A stretch of 64,000 nt of DNA from Pseudomonadota bacterium (GTDB taxonomy: Bacteria > Pseudomonadota > Gammaproteobacteria > Burkholderiales > Burkholderiaceae_E). The translations under genes were made by a program, and so were the position numbers. The notes beneath the pieces are model-generated. The model saw only the letters and a list, made by a program, of their open reading frames with translations. It was not told the origin of the DNA and searched no databases. The DNA lies in NCBI GenBank assembly GCA_963204785.1, contig CAUJHG010000017.1, positions 23,867 to 87,866 on the forward strand, read 5' to 3'. Shown here piece after piece: positions 9,033 to 17,354 of the stretch (its first letter is position 1; each line of letters opens with the position of its first letter).

Positions 9033-9788
9033 TCAGATCGGCAGGAAGCTGAGGAAGAAGCGCGACAGCCATCCGGTGGTCTGTGCACGATCGATGTCGC
9101 CGCGCCCGCGCACCTCCAGGCGCGCGTCGGCGATCTGCGTGGAGCTCACCAGATTGCCCGGCAGGACCGTCGCCGGGTTCACGACGCCGGAGAAGCGCAG
9201 GGTCTCCACGTTCTGGTTGATCCCCACCTGCTTCTCGCCCGAGACGACCAGGTTGCCGTTGCCCAGCACCTCGATCACGGTCACCGTGATCGTCCCGTTG
9301 AACTCGTTGTCGGTTCCGGTGGCGCCCTTGCCCTCGAAGCTGTTGTCCGAGCTTCCTTCGGCACGCAGGCGATCGAAGCGCTTCGAGGTCGGCGAAGCGA
9401 AAGGCAGCATCGAGATCTTCGCCCCCACCTTCCCGCCCCGGTCCAGCGAACTGTTCGAGCTGCGGCGCGCGGAGTGCTTCTCCTGGATCTGGATGGTGAG
9501 GATGTCGCCGACCAGGCGCGCGCGGCGGTCCTCGAACAGGCCGCGATAGCTGCCCGCGTGGAAGATCGCCCCCGCGCTCGGTGCGGCGGCGACCTGCTGC
9601 GCCTGGGGCTGGACCGCCGGGACCTGCTGCGCCCTGGACTGCACGGGCACGGCGCCGGACTGATCCGCAGCCGCCGTCTGCGCAAGCAGGCTGGTCGGCT
9701 CGCGAACCGCCACTTTCGGGGCGCTGGCCATGCAGCCGGCGAGCACTCCCGACAGGACCAGGGTGGCAATGCTGCCGAGGACGCGCAT
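9033..9788 (-). CDS. flgH: Flagellar L-ring lipoprotein FlgH
   Basis: Outer-membrane lipoprotein that forms the L ring. The 251-residue protein has a lipoprotein signal with lipobox LAGC (Cys at about residue 19), then a variable Ala/Gln-rich linker to about residue 73 (PVQSRAQQVPAVQPQAQQ), longer than in enterobacteria. The conserved core follows: LFEDRRARLVGDILTIQI and NGNLVVSGEKQVGINQNVE, with the family ending IDRAQTTGWLSRFFL. Its stop lies 23 nt before the flgI start; flgG ends 30 nt upstream. Confidence 0.95.
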   Translation of the reverse strand: MRVLGSIATLVLSGVLAGCMASAPKVAVREPTSLLAQTAAADQSGAVPVQSRAQQVPAVQPQAQQVAAAPSAGAIFHAGSYRGLFEDRRARLVGDILTIQIQEKHSARRSSNSSLDRGGKVGAKISMLPFASPTSKRFDRLRAEGSSDNSFEGKGATGTDNEFNGTITVTVIEVLGNGNLVVSGEKQVGINQNVETLRFSGVVNPATVLPGNLVSSTQIADARLEVRGRGDIDRAQTTGWLSRFFLSFLPI

Positions 9789-9818
9789 GACGACTTCTCC
9801 GTGCCCGGTCCGCTCCGA

Positions 9819-10601
9819 TCAGAGCTGCGACAGGCGCGCGAGCATCTGATCGGAGGTCTGGATCGCCTTCGAGTTGATCTCGTAGGCGCGCTGCGCCTGG
9901 ATCATCGCGACGAGTTCCTCGACGACGTTCACGTTCGAGGTCTCGACGAAGCCCTGCTTGATCAGTCCCACGCCATTGGCGCCCGCCGCACCGATGGTTG
10001 CGGTGCCCGAGGCGGCGGTCTCGAAGAACAGGTTCTGGCCGCGCGGATCGAGACCGGCGGGATTGACGAAGGTGGCCAGCTCGATCTGGCCGAGCTGGGT
10101 GCCGGCGGGATTGGCCTGGGTGGCGACGCTCACGACGCCGTCGTCGCCGATGGTCACCGAGGTGGCGTTGGGCGGAATGTTGATCGGCGGCGTCAGCGGC
10201 AGGCCGTTGGAGTTCACCAGCTGGCCCTGCGCGTCGATCCTGAAGCTGCCGTCGCGGGTGTAGCCGACGGTGCCGTCGGGCATCTGGAGCTGGAAGAAAC
10301 CGTTGCCGTCGATCGCCAGGTCGAAGCCGTTGCCGGTCTGCTGCAGGTTGCCCTGGCTGAAGATGCGCGCGGTCGCGACGGGACGCACTCCCGCGCCAAG
10401 CTGCAGTCCGGTCGGCAGCGTGGTCTGCTGGCTCGACTGCGCGCCGACCTGCCTGATGTTCTGGTAGAGCAGGTCCTCGAACACCGCGTGCGAGCGTTTG
10501 TACCCGTTGGTGCCGACGTTGGCCAGGTTGTGCGAGATCGTGTCCAGCTGGGTCTGCTGGGCGTCGAGCCCGGTCTTCGAGATCCACAGCGATCGCATCA
10601 T
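9819..10601 (-). CDS. flgG: Flagellar distal rod protein FlgG
   Basis: Builds the distal rod, the rigid drive shaft through the P and L rings. The protein has 260 residues, the standard length. It begins [20 protein letters not shown] and carries the rod signature [16 protein letters not shown] near residue 24. The C-terminus has the matching helix [23 protein letters not shown]. It sits between flgF (32 nt upstream) and flgH in an unbroken rod/hook operon. Start and family are unambiguous. Confidence 0.96.
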   Translation of the reverse strand: MMRSLWISKTGLDAQQTQLDTISHNLANVGTNGYKRSHAVFEDLLYQNIRQVGAQSSQQTTLPTGLQLGAGVRPVATARIFSQGNLQQTGNGFDLAIDGNGFFQLQMPDGTVGYTRDGSFRIDAQGQLVNSNGLPLTPPINIPPNATSVTIGDDGVVSVATQANPAGTQLGQIELATFVNPAGLDPRGQNLFFETAASGTATIGAAGANGVGLIKQGFVETSNVNVVEELVAMIQAQRAYEINSKAIQTSDQMLARLSQL

Positions 10602-10633
10602 TCCGATTCTCCTCGATCGATCCGTCCGGACGC

Positions 10634-11371
10634 TCAGGGCGATGGCGACAGCAGCTGCGTGGCACGCTGCTCGTTGCTCTCGGCGTTCTGCAGCAGACGC
10701 ATCTGCACCTCGTACTGCCGCGCGAGCGCGATCATCCCCACCATCGACTCGACGACGTTCACGTTGCTGCCCTCGAGCGCCCCGGCCGACACCCGCACTC
10801 CGGGATCCTCCAGGACCGGTTCGTCGGTCCGGCTGCGCATCAGCCCGTCCTCGCCGCGCACCAGTTCGGAGGGCGGCGGATTGACCAGCTTCAGCCGGCC
10901 GAGCAGCGCCGCAGGCTGCCCCTCGATGCGCGCGCTCACGGTGCCGTCCTCGCCCACGCTGAGCTGCGCGTTCGCGGGCACCGCCAGCGGCCCCCCGTCC
11001 GTGAGCACCGGCCTACCGCCGACGCCTTGCAGGGTGCCCTCCGGGCCGACCTCGAAGCGTCCGTTGCGCGTGTACGCCTCACCGCCGTCGGAGGTCTGCA
11101 CCACGAACCATCCGTCGCCGGCCACCGCCACGTCGAGCGGGCGCCCGGTCGCGCTGACCGGTCCCGGGCTGGGATCGAAGGCGGCGCTCGCCTCCAGTGC
11201 GAAGGCCCGCGTGGCCGACCCCTGCTGCGACTCGACCGGAACCGCGCGAAAGACGCTGCGATCCGCGCGAAACCCCGCAGTGTTCGCATTGGCGAGGTTG
11301 TGGGCGACCGAGCTCTGCCGATGCGTCAGCGCCTGTGCCCCGCTCATCGCCAGCCAGATCAGATCGTTCAT
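10634..11371 (-). CDS. flgF: Flagellar proximal rod protein FlgF
   Basis: Proximal rod subunit exported by the flagellar secretion system. The 245-residue protein begins [19 protein letters not shown] and has the signature [16 protein letters not shown] near residue 23, the beta-rich middle ([20 protein letters not shown]) and the C-terminal helix [19 protein letters not shown]. That middle and the [13 protein letters not shown] stretch separate it from FlgG. It lies 31 nt downstream of flgE and 32 nt upstream of flgG. Confidence 0.95.
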   Translation of the reverse strand: MNDLIWLAMSGAQALTHRQSSVAHNLANANTAGFRADRSVFRAVPVESQQGSATRAFALEASAAFDPSPGPVSATGRPLDVAVAGDGWFVVQTSDGGEAYTRNGRFEVGPEGTLQGVGGRPVLTDGGPLAVPANAQLSVGEDGTVSARIEGQPAALLGRLKLVNPPPSELVRGEDGLMRSRTDEPVLEDPGVRVSAGALEGSNVNVVESMVGMIALARQYEVQMRLLQNAESNEQRATQLLSPSP

Positions 11372-11402
11372 GTGTGCCCCCGGTCCGGGTCCGCGCCGAC
11401 GC

Positions 11403-12617
11403 TCACCTGAGGTTGACGATGGTCTGCATCATCTGATCCTGGGTGCGGATCGTCTGTGCATTGGCCTGGTAGACCCGTTGCGCGGTGATCATGTTGACCA
11501 GCTCGGCAGTCAGATCGACGTTCGACTGTTCGAGCGCGCCGGACTGCAGCGCCCCCAGGTTGCCCGTCCCGGGCACCTGCGGGCTCAGCGGCGCACCCGA
11601 TTCCGCGGTCGCCGCCCAGGCAGTGCCACCCAGAGGCGCCAGGCCTTGCGGGTTGCGGAAATTCACCAGGGTCAGCTGCCCCTGGATCTGCGTGGTGCCG
11701 TTCGAATAGCGTGCCTCGATGCGTCCGTCGGCGCCGATCGAGAATCCCGTCAGGTCGCCCGGGGCGAAACCGTCCTGCGAGGTCTCGGCGATCACGAAGG
11801 GGGAGCCATACTGGGTGATGCTGCCGAGGTCGACGCTGATCGCGGTGTCACCGCCCTCGGACGCCGCGAAGGGCAGAGTGAGCGACTGTGCTCCGATCGG
11901 CGAGACGAGCTTGCCGGAGGTGTCGAAGGACAGCGTGGCCACCGGGTTCGACGCGAACGCGACACCGTCGAGGCTTGCGTTCACCTCCCAGGCATTGTCC
12001 CCGGTCTTGCGGAAGTAGGTGGCCAGGGTGTGCTGCTGGCCCTGGGGCGAGTACACCGCCATCGAGGCGATGCCCGCGTAGGAGGTCGGGTCGGTGATGT
12101 CGAAGGCCGTTGTGGGCACTTCGGTGCTCGCATCCAGGTTCAGACCGATCTTCCCCTTGCCTGTGGCCTGGGGCGCCACGCCGTCCACCTTCAGGCGCAG
12201 ATCGGTGTTGATCTGGGTGAGCATCCCGCTGGAATCGGCCATGAAGCCCTGGAGCCGCGCGCCATCGGTGGTCGTGATGTAGCCCTCGGCGTCGAGCTTG
12301 AACTGCCCGTTGCGGGTGTAGGCCCTGGTGCCGTCGATCGAGACCTCGAAGAAGCCGGAGCCGTTGATCGCAACGTCGAGCGGGTTGTCGGTCGTGACGA
12401 TGTCGCCCTGCGTGAACTGCTGCGCGACCGCAGCCACGGTCACCCCGATCCCCACTGCGTTGTTGCCCGCGCCGTTGAGCGAATTGGCGTAGACGTCGGC
12501 GAACTCCGCCCTGGACGCCTTGGCGCCCACGGTGTTCGCGTTCGCCACGTTGTTGCCGATCACGTCCAGGTTGCGCGCTGCTGCGCTCAGTCCGCTGAGG
12601 CCTTGCTGAAAGCCCAT
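11403..12617 (-). CDS. flgE: Flagellar hook protein FlgE
   Basis: Polymerises into the hook, the universal joint of the flagellum. The protein has 404 residues, close to the enterobacterial length (403). It begins MGFQQGLSGLSAAARNLDVI with the signature IGNNVANANTVGAKAS, and ends with the hook/rod C-terminal helix QSNVDLTAELVNMITAQRVY followed by QANAQTIRTQDQMMQTI. Hook monomers are added under the cap made by the upstream flgD product. It lies 21 nt after flgD; RBS AGGAGACG precedes the ATG. Confidence 0.96.
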   Translation of the reverse strand: MGFQQGLSGLSAAARNLDVIGNNVANANTVGAKASRAEFADVYANSLNGAGNNAVGIGVTVAAVAQQFTQGDIVTTDNPLDVAINGSGFFEVSIDGTRAYTRNGQFKLDAEGYITTTDGARLQGFMADSSGMLTQINTDLRLKVDGVAPQATGKGKIGLNLDASTEVPTTAFDITDPTSYAGIASMAVYSPQGQQHTLATYFRKTGDNAWEVNASLDGVAFASNPVATLSFDTSGKLVSPIGAQSLTLPFAASEGGDTAISVDLGSITQYGSPFVIAETSQDGFAPGDLTGFSIGADGRIEARYSNGTTQIQGQLTLVNFRNPQGLAPLGGTAWAATAESGAPLSPQVPGTGNLGALQSGALEQSNVDLTAELVNMITAQRVYQANAQTIRTQDQMMQTIVNLR

Positions 12618-12638
12618 CGTCGTCTCCTTGTTCCTCTG

Positions 12639-13346
12639 TCAGAGGATCGCCTTGATGTCCTGCGCGGAGAGCGTGCGCTGCCCCGCCAGTTCGATGCGCA
12701 CCCCGTCGGTTCCCGGGGAGATTCCCAGCACCCGGATCGGGGCAAGCGTGGTCACCTCCACCGCGGCCTCGCCGGCGCGGGCGCTGACCTCGATCCGGTA
12801 GCTTCCGGCGGGCACGCCCTTGCCGTCGCCGTCCTCGCCATTCCATTCGAAGAGCTGCATTCCGGCCGGCGTCGCCCCGAGCGTGCGTTCGTGGACCACC
12901 TTCCCGTTCGCATCCAGGATGCGGATCCGCACCTCGTCGGCGCCCTTCGCGAGCTCGAAGCCGGCCCGCACGGAGCCCTCGGCCTCCGACAGGCGCTCCA
13001 GGGTGTCGCCTTCGGCGAGGACCTGCCGGCCGATCATTCCCAGCGCGTCCAGCGGCGAGGCCTGCTCGAACCGGGCAGCCAGGCTCTTCATCGTCTGGTT
13101 GAGCGTCTCGACGCCGCGCACCGTGCTGATCTGCGCCATCTGCGTGGTGACCTGCGCGTTGTCCAGCGGGTTCAAGGGATCCTGGTTGCGCATCTGGGCG
13201 ACCAGCAGCTTCAGGAACCGATCCTCCGTGCCCTCGGCGGTGCCCGTCTCGGCCGATTCGCCTGCACCTCCCCGGCTGTCCGCGAGGATCTTCGTGATCT
13301 GCGCCCCGACCGATGCAGCACCCGTTTGCGTGACGTCGACGGCCAT
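12639..13346 (-). CDS. flgD: Flagellar hook-capping protein FlgD
   Basis: Temporary cap that folds incoming FlgE subunits; discarded when the hook is complete. The 235-residue protein has the family N-terminal block FLKLLVAQMRNQDPLNPLDN near residues 49-66, needed for export and capping, and the C-terminal Ig-like/Tudor region with LFEWNGEDGDGKGVPAGSYR. It lies between flgC (stop 7 nt upstream of its ATG) and flgE. Assignment is secure from the NQDPLNPLDN motif and position. Confidence 0.95.
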   Translation of the reverse strand: MAVDVTQTGAASVGAQITKILADSRGGAGESAETGTAEGTEDRFLKLLVAQMRNQDPLNPLDNAQVTTQMAQISTVRGVETLNQTMKSLAARFEQASPLDALGMIGRQVLAEGDTLERLSEAEGSVRAGFELAKGADEVRIRILDANGKVVHERTLGATPAGMQLFEWNGEDGDGKGVPAGSYRIEVSARAGEAAVEVTTLAPIRVLGISPGTDGVRIELAGQRTLSAQDIKAIL

Positions 13347-13353
13347 TGCAGCC

Positions 13354-13761
13354 TCACCTGCCGAGCTGAAGCGTCTTGAGCAGCAGCTGCCGCGCAGTGC
13401 TCATCACTTCCACGTTGTTCTGGTAGGCACGCGAGGCGGAGATCATGTTCACCATCTCGGCGACCGGATCGACGTTGCTGCCGGCAACGTAGCCCTGCGC
13501 ATCAGCGAGAGGGTGCGCCGGATCGTAGACCTGCTTGCCCGGCGTGGCGTCCTCGACGACGCCGACGACCCGCACGCCCGCGGCAGCCGCCGAACGCCCC
13601 TGCTGGAGCGTCTCGAACACCACCTGCCGCGCGCGGTAGGCCTGCCCGTCCGGGCCTGCCACTGCGTCGGCGTTGGCCATGTTCGAGGCGACGACGTTCA
13701 GGCGCTGGCTCTGCGCGGAGATCGCGCTCGCCGCAATGTCGAAGATCCGGTCCAGGGACAT
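13354..13761 (-). CDS. flgC: Flagellar basal-body rod protein FlgC
   Basis: Proximal rod subunit. The protein has 135 residues, the normal length. It begins [20 protein letters not shown] with the rod signature [17 protein letters not shown] near residue 23, and ends with the matching helix [20 protein letters not shown]. It follows flgB by 15 nt and precedes flgD by 7 nt. AGGAGG lies upstream of the ATG at 13761. Confidence 0.95.
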   Translation of the reverse strand: MSLDRIFDIAASAISAQSQRLNVVASNMANADAVAGPDGQAYRARQVVFETLQQGRSAAAAGVRVVGVVEDATPGKQVYDPAHPLADAQGYVAGSNVDPVAEMVNMISASRAYQNNVEVMSTARQLLLKTLQLGR

Positions 13762-13776
13762 CTTCAGCCTCCTTGC

Positions 13777-14181
13777 TCAGTCGCCGCGGATCGCCGAGAG
13801 CATCGTGCGCACGCCGTTGTCGATGAACCTGAGCGTCGCCTCGTAGCGCACCGAGTTGTCGGCGAAGTTCGCGCGCTCGCGATCGAGGTCGACGGTGTTG
13901 CCGTCGAGCGACGGCTGCTCGGGCATCCGGTAGCCGAGCCTCGGGCCCGCGCCTGCGCCGGCCGCAGTCAGATGCCGCGGGTCGGCCAGCGCAAGGGTCG
14001 CGCCCGGCATCACGCCCGTTCCGGTCGCGTTGCGCAGGGCCGCGCCGAAGTCGAAGTCCCTCGCCTGATAACCTGGGGTGTCGGCGTTGGCGATGTTCGA
14101 AGCGAGGGCTTCCTGCCGCTGCGCACGCAACTCCAGCGCCTGTCCATGGAAACCGATGTTGTCGACCATCCGTGCGAGCAT
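13777..14181 (-). CDS. flgB: Flagellar basal-body rod protein FlgB
   Basis: First proximal rod subunit, attached to the FliE adaptor. The 134-residue protein has the N-terminal block LRAQRQEALASNIANADTPG and the typical ending FIDNGVRTMLSAIRG. Start 14181 (MLARMVDNIGF) is chosen because a strong AGGAGGGGG lies 5-12 nt upstream. An ATG at 14169 would remove four residues and lacks that spacing. It is the first gene of the flgBCDEFGHIJKL operon, diverging from flgA across 163 nt that should carry the class 2 (FlhDC-dependent) control region; I could not define an FlhDC box there. Confidence 0.94.
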   Translation of the reverse strand: MLARMVDNIGFHGQALELRAQRQEALASNIANADTPGYQARDFDFGAALRNATGTGVMPGATLALADPRHLTAAGAGAGPRLGYRMPEQPSLDGNTVDLDRERANFADNSVRYEATLRFIDNGVRTMLSAIRGD

Positions 14182-14344
14182 CGCGCCCCCTCCTGACTGT
14201 TCCGTCCGAACCCGGACCCGGCCCATCCTCCCGGCAGTCAGGTGATTATTCGCGGCGCCGCCCGCGTGCAAGCCTCGAAAAGCGGCCCAAGTGCCCACCT
14301 GTTCCGCTCGCCGCCCTTGCTCCGTTGCGCATAAGGTCGCGGCC

Positions 14345-15136
14345 ATGGAAATCCGCCTTCCGTCGTCCCGGACGCCCTGCTGGTGCGCGCATGCGAACGC
14401 GCGAGCGTCGCGCCGGACCGCGGCGGCCCTGCATCCGTGGCGACGTCGCGCCATCGCCTTCGTTCTCGGGGCCCTCGTCCTTGCCGCGAGCGCCCTGCCG
14501 GCCCGGGCATCGGAGAACGAAGCCCCGGGCGCACTGGAGGCGGGGCTGGTCGAGGCGATGATCGCCCGCGAGATCGGCGCCGACCGGCGCATCGAGGTCG
14601 AGGTGGGTCGACTCGATCCGCGCCTGCAGCTTGCGCCGTGCGAGCGGGCCGAACCCTTCGTTCCCCGTGGCACCCGGTTGTGGGGACGCAGTGCGATCGG
14701 CGTGCGCTGCATCGCCGGCGCAAGCTGGTCGGTCCTGCTGCCGGTGCAGGTGCGCGTCTACGGGAACGCGCTGATCGCGAGCGTGGCGCTGCCCGCCGGA
14801 AGCACGCCGGGTCCGGCGGACTTCCGGCTCGAGGAGGTGGATCTCACCCGTCACCAGGGATCGCTGATCGCCGACCCGGCCGAGCTCGACGGCAAGGTGC
14901 TCGCCCGTCCGATCGCCGCAGGCCAGCCCCTGCGCCAGGATGTCCTGAGGCTGCCCCCGGTGTTCGCTGCGGGGGATCCCGTGCGCATCGTGGTGCACGG
15001 CGACGGCTTCACGATCGTCGGGGAAGGGGTGGCGATGGCCGCTGCAGCCGACGGCCAGCGCCTCAGGGTACGCACCGGGAACGGGCGCGTGGCGGTGGGG
15101 CTCGTGCGTGAGCGCGCGGTCGAGATCAGGCTCTGA
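14345..15136 (+). CDS. flgA: Flagellar P-ring assembly chaperone FlgA
   Basis: Periplasmic chaperone that helps FlgI assemble into the P ring. The protein has 263 residues. A long, arginine-rich N-terminal stretch precedes the hydrophobic signal core FVLGALVLAASALPARA (about residues 39-55), so the mature protein starts near residue 56. The SAF domain follows at about 140-205, with the family blocks DFRLEEVDLTRHQGSLI and VLARPIAAGQPLRQDVLR, then a C-terminal domain with VRIVVHGDGFTIVGEGVAM. The start at 14345 is the closest ATG to the signal; an earlier ATG at 14291 would extend the odd leader. It is divergent from flgB and 111 nt before flgM. Confidence 0.9.
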   Translation: MEIRLPSSRTPCWCAHANARASRRTAAALHPWRRRAIAFVLGALVLAASALPARASENEAPGALEAGLVEAMIAREIGADRRIEVEVGRLDPRLQLAPCERAEPFVPRGTRLWGRSAIGVRCIAGASWSVLLPVQVRVYGNALIASVALPAGSTPGPADFRLEEVDLTRHQGSLIADPAELDGKVLARPIAAGQPLRQDVLRLPPVFAAGDPVRIVVHGDGFTIVGEGVAMAAAADGQRLRVRTGNGRVAVGLVRERAVEIRL

Positions 15137-15170
15137 CGCCCGGGAAGCGCAGCTGGCGGCGCCACCGGGC

Positions 15171-15197
15171 TAAAGTCCGAGACTTCGATGCCGATAA
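15171..15197 (+). promoter_or_regulatory. Sigma28 (FliA) promoter of flgM
   Basis: TAAAGTCC (15171-15178), an 11-nt spacer, then GCCGATAA (15190-15197). This matches the sigma28 consensus TAAAGTTT-N11-GCCGATAA at all but the last two bases of the -35. It stands 51 nt before the flgM start and would place flgMN under late control. Confidence 0.85.
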
Positions 15198-15247
15198 GCT
15201 CTTTGCACACCCTTGCAATCGCCGCAATCCGCGAAAGGGAGCCCGCC

Positions 15248-15568
15248 ATGAAGATCGGCCAGTCCCACGACCCCCAACGAACCAGTCATCTGCAGCCCGC
15301 GCTCGACGGGCGCGCGCGGGCGCCGGCTTCTGCCGGCGCCGTCGAACCGGTCGAAGCCGGCGAGCGGCTCGAACTGTCTGCCGCCACGCGCTCGATGGTC
15401 TCCGCGGGAACCGACACTTCGAACCCGATCCGCGAGCACAAGGTCGAAGAGATCCGTAGGGCGATCCAGGAGGGAAGCTTCCACGTCTCCGCACAGGCGG
15501 TCGCCGACCGGATGATCGCCGAAGCGGCCGAACTGGTCGAGGCGATCGCCCGCGGCACGAATCGCTGA
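15248..15568 (+). CDS. flgM: Negative regulator of flagellin synthesis FlgM (anti-sigma28)
   Basis: Binds FliA and blocks late gene transcription until it is exported through the finished hook. The 106-residue protein is low-complexity at the N-terminus, as in other FlgM. The conserved C-terminal sigma28-binding part starts at about residue 60 (PIREHKVEEIRRAIQEGSFH) and runs through VSAQAVADRMI. ATG 15248 follows the purine-rich AAAGGGAGCCCGCC. It is preceded by an excellent sigma28 promoter and followed 7 nt later by flgN, giving the usual feedback unit. Confidence 0.93.
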   Translation: MKIGQSHDPQRTSHLQPALDGRARAPASAGAVEPVEAGERLELSAATRSMVSAGTDTSNPIREHKVEEIRRAIQEGSFHVSAQAVADRMIAEAAELVEAIARGTNR

Positions 15569-15575
15569 GCGCGCC

Positions 15576-15911
15576 GTGGATCACCCGCTGGCAGCCGGAC
15601 TGAAGGAACTCGATGCCCTGCTCGGGCGCCACCGCGAGGCGATCCTCGCGCACGACGCCGCTGCGCTCGACGAGGCCAGCCGGGCGCTCGAACTGCGGAT
15701 CCGGGAATTGCGCGCTTGCGGCGCGCAGGCGGCATCGACCGAAGCGCTCGAGCGCTCCCGCGCCAGTCTGCGCGTGAACGCCGGGATGCTCACCCGCGTG
15801 CAGGCAGCCAATGCCCGCGCGCTCGCCACGATCTTCGGCGCCGAGGGATTCTACGGTGCCGGCGGAGACGATCGCCTCGCGCGCACCAGTCGCCCGCTCG
15901 ACTCGGCCTGA
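15576..15911 (+). CDS. flgN: Flagellar export chaperone FlgN
   Basis: Cytosolic chaperone for the hook-filament junction proteins FlgK and FlgL. The protein has 111 residues from a GTG at 15576 and is helical with heptad-like Leu/Ala spacing through residues 5-65. It carries the short motif LRVNAGMLTRVQAANARAL, where FlgN proteins have a conserved NxxLL-type segment. Sequence identity within this family is low, so position directly after flgM is the main evidence. It converges with fliA, with 6 nt between stops. Confidence 0.82.
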   Translation: MDHPLAAGLKELDALLGRHREAILAHDAAALDEASRALELRIRELRACGAQAASTEALERSRASLRVNAGMLTRVQAANARALATIFGAEGFYGAGGDDRLARTSRPLDSA

Positions 15912-15917
15912 ACCGGC

Positions 15918-16616
15918 TCAGGTCCAGTCCGACAGCCCGGCTCTCAGGCGCGCGACCGCCTGGCTGTGAAGTTGCGAGACCCTCGATTCGGTGACCCCGA
16001 GGACCGCACCGATCTCCTTCAGGCTGAGATCCTGCTCGTAGTACAGCCCCATGATCAGCCGCTCCCGCTCCGGAAGGCGCTCGATCTGGGCGACCAGCGC
16101 CGCGCGGAAACGGTCGTCGCGCAGCATCCCGAGCAGATCCGTGGCCGTATCGCCGGCGAGGGCGCCCTCCTCCGGGTCGAGATCGTCGAGCGGAATCAGT
16201 TGCCCGCTGCGGGACTCTGCCAGCATCGACTGGTAGGCATCGAGCCCGATGCCGAGTTCATCGGCGATCTCGCGCTCGGAGGGGCTTCGATGCGTCCGCT
16301 GCTCGAGCCGGCGGATCGCCGACTCGATCTCGCGCTGGTTGCGTCGCACGGAGCGGGGCAGCCAGTCGGCGCCGCGCAGTTCGTCGAGCATCGCGCCGCG
16401 CACCCGCTGCATCGCGAAGGTCTCGAACTGCGCGCCCTGATCGGCCTGGTAGCGCGACAGCGCATCGAACAGCCCGATCATCCCCGCCTGGACCAGGTCG
16501 TCGATCTCGACGTTGGCCGGCAGGCGGGTGATCAGCTGCGCGGCAACCCGCCTCACCATCGGCCCGTAGCGCTCGATCACCGCATCCCGGTCGAGCGTCC
16601 CGCGTGAGGTGTACAT
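15918..16616 (-). CDS. fliA: RNA polymerase sigma factor FliA (sigma28)
   Basis: Directs RNA polymerase to late flagellar promoters. The protein has 232 residues. Region 2 is clear (MVRRVAAQLITRLPANVEIDD, then DLVQAGMIGLFDAL and ETFAMQRVRGAMLDELR, residues about 20-85). Region 3 (HRSPSEREIADELG) follows, and region 4 carries the helix-turn-helix DLSLKEIGAVLGVTESRVSQ near 190-210. The family signature GAMLDELRGADWLPRSVRR is intact. It is encoded at the end of the flhB-flhA-flhF-flhG-like-fliA run, 12 nt after the flhG-like gene. Its cognate promoters are visible upstream of flgM, fliC, fliS and motA. Confidence 0.96.
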   Translation of the reverse strand: MYTSRGTLDRDAVIERYGPMVRRVAAQLITRLPANVEIDDLVQAGMIGLFDALSRYQADQGAQFETFAMQRVRGAMLDELRGADWLPRSVRRNQREIESAIRRLEQRTHRSPSEREIADELGIGLDAYQSMLAESRSGQLIPLDDLDPEEGALAGDTATDLLGMLRDDRFRAALVAQIERLPERERLIMGLYYEQDLSLKEIGAVLGVTESRVSQLHSQAVARLRAGLSDWT

Positions 16617-16628
16617 CGGCGCTCCCCG

Positions 16629-17354
16629 TCAGTGCAGCAGCGGGCTTTGCGCGCCCACCGTCGCCAGCGACCAGCCGCGCACGGCCCGGGCAACGGGGGC
16701 CAGGCCGGCACCGGCATCGGCCGGCGCGACGGCGGCGTCGATGCGCTGCCGTCCGCGCTCCAGGGCCCGGTCGAGCCGGCCCGCGAAGCCGACCTCGACC
16801 CCGAGGTAGCGCGCCGCCACCGCGGCCAGCCGACGCTGGCGCGGCAGTGCGAGCGCGGGATCGTCCAGATCTTCGAAGAGCAGCCGGAAGCGGGAGAAAC
16901 CATGACCACGGGCAAGGCGCTTGACCAGCGCGTAGGCGCTGGCGAGGTCCTCCCGGCGCGGCCCGCAGAGCACGAGCGTCTCCGGATGCAGACGGGCGAG
17001 CATCGGCCCGAGCAGATCCTCGGGGGCTGCCAGCACTGCGAGCTCGTAGCCCTTGTGGGCGATCGGCAGCGCCTCGAGCCAGGCTGCCGCGCCGGCCGTC
17101 CCGCTGCGGCCGAGGCGATCGGGCAAGGCAACGCGTCGAACCGTCGCATGGCGTGCCTGCGCTGCCGCGGCTTCGTCCCCGTTCGCCACCAGCAGCGTGC
17201 GGCAGCCATGCCGGCCGAGCGCTTCGGCGATCCCCGCGGCCACCTGCGCGGCGCCATCGCCCGTCGCGGTCCCGATCACTGGCAGCACGCGCAGCGGGGG
17301 CTGCTGCAGCAACTGGCGCAGCCCCGCCGCCTGGTCCTGGCCCGGCTCAAACAC
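16629..17354 (-). CDS. FlhG/FleN-like MinD-family protein with degenerate P-loop
   Basis: FlhG normally is a MinD-like ATPase that limits flagellar number and stimulates the FlhF GTPase. This 241-residue protein sits in the exact FlhG slot between flhF and fliA. Its N-terminus has the FlhG activator helix DQAAGLRQL (residues 7-15), which in FlhG contacts FlhF. At residues 28-37, where KGGxGKT should be, it reads GTATGDGAAQ with no lysine, and the stretch at YELAVLAAPEDLL lacks the Walker B aspartate. It is therefore probably unable to bind or hydrolyse ATP. The start at 17354 overlaps the flhF stop by 8 nt. The alternative is an unrelated Rossmann-like protein, but position and the N-terminal helix argue for FlhG. 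Confidence 0.72.
   Translation of the reverse strand: MFEPGQDQAAGLRQLLQQPPLRVLPVIGTATGDGAAQVAAGIAEALGRHGCRTLLVANGDEAAAAQARHATVRRVALPDRLGRSGTAGAAAWLEALPIAHKGYELAVLAAPEDLLGPMLARLHPETLVLCGPRREDLASAYALVKRLARGHGFSRFRLLFEDLDDPALALPRQRRLAAVAARYLGVEVGFAGRLDRALERGRQRIDAAVAPADAGAGLAPVARAVRGWSLATVGAQSPLLH

Noticed and set aside
9474..13379. Open frame of 1301 codons on the plus strand
   Set aside because: It is antisense to flgH, flgG, flgF, flgE and flgD, which have full family signatures. Long antisense frames are expected in GC-rich coding DNA.
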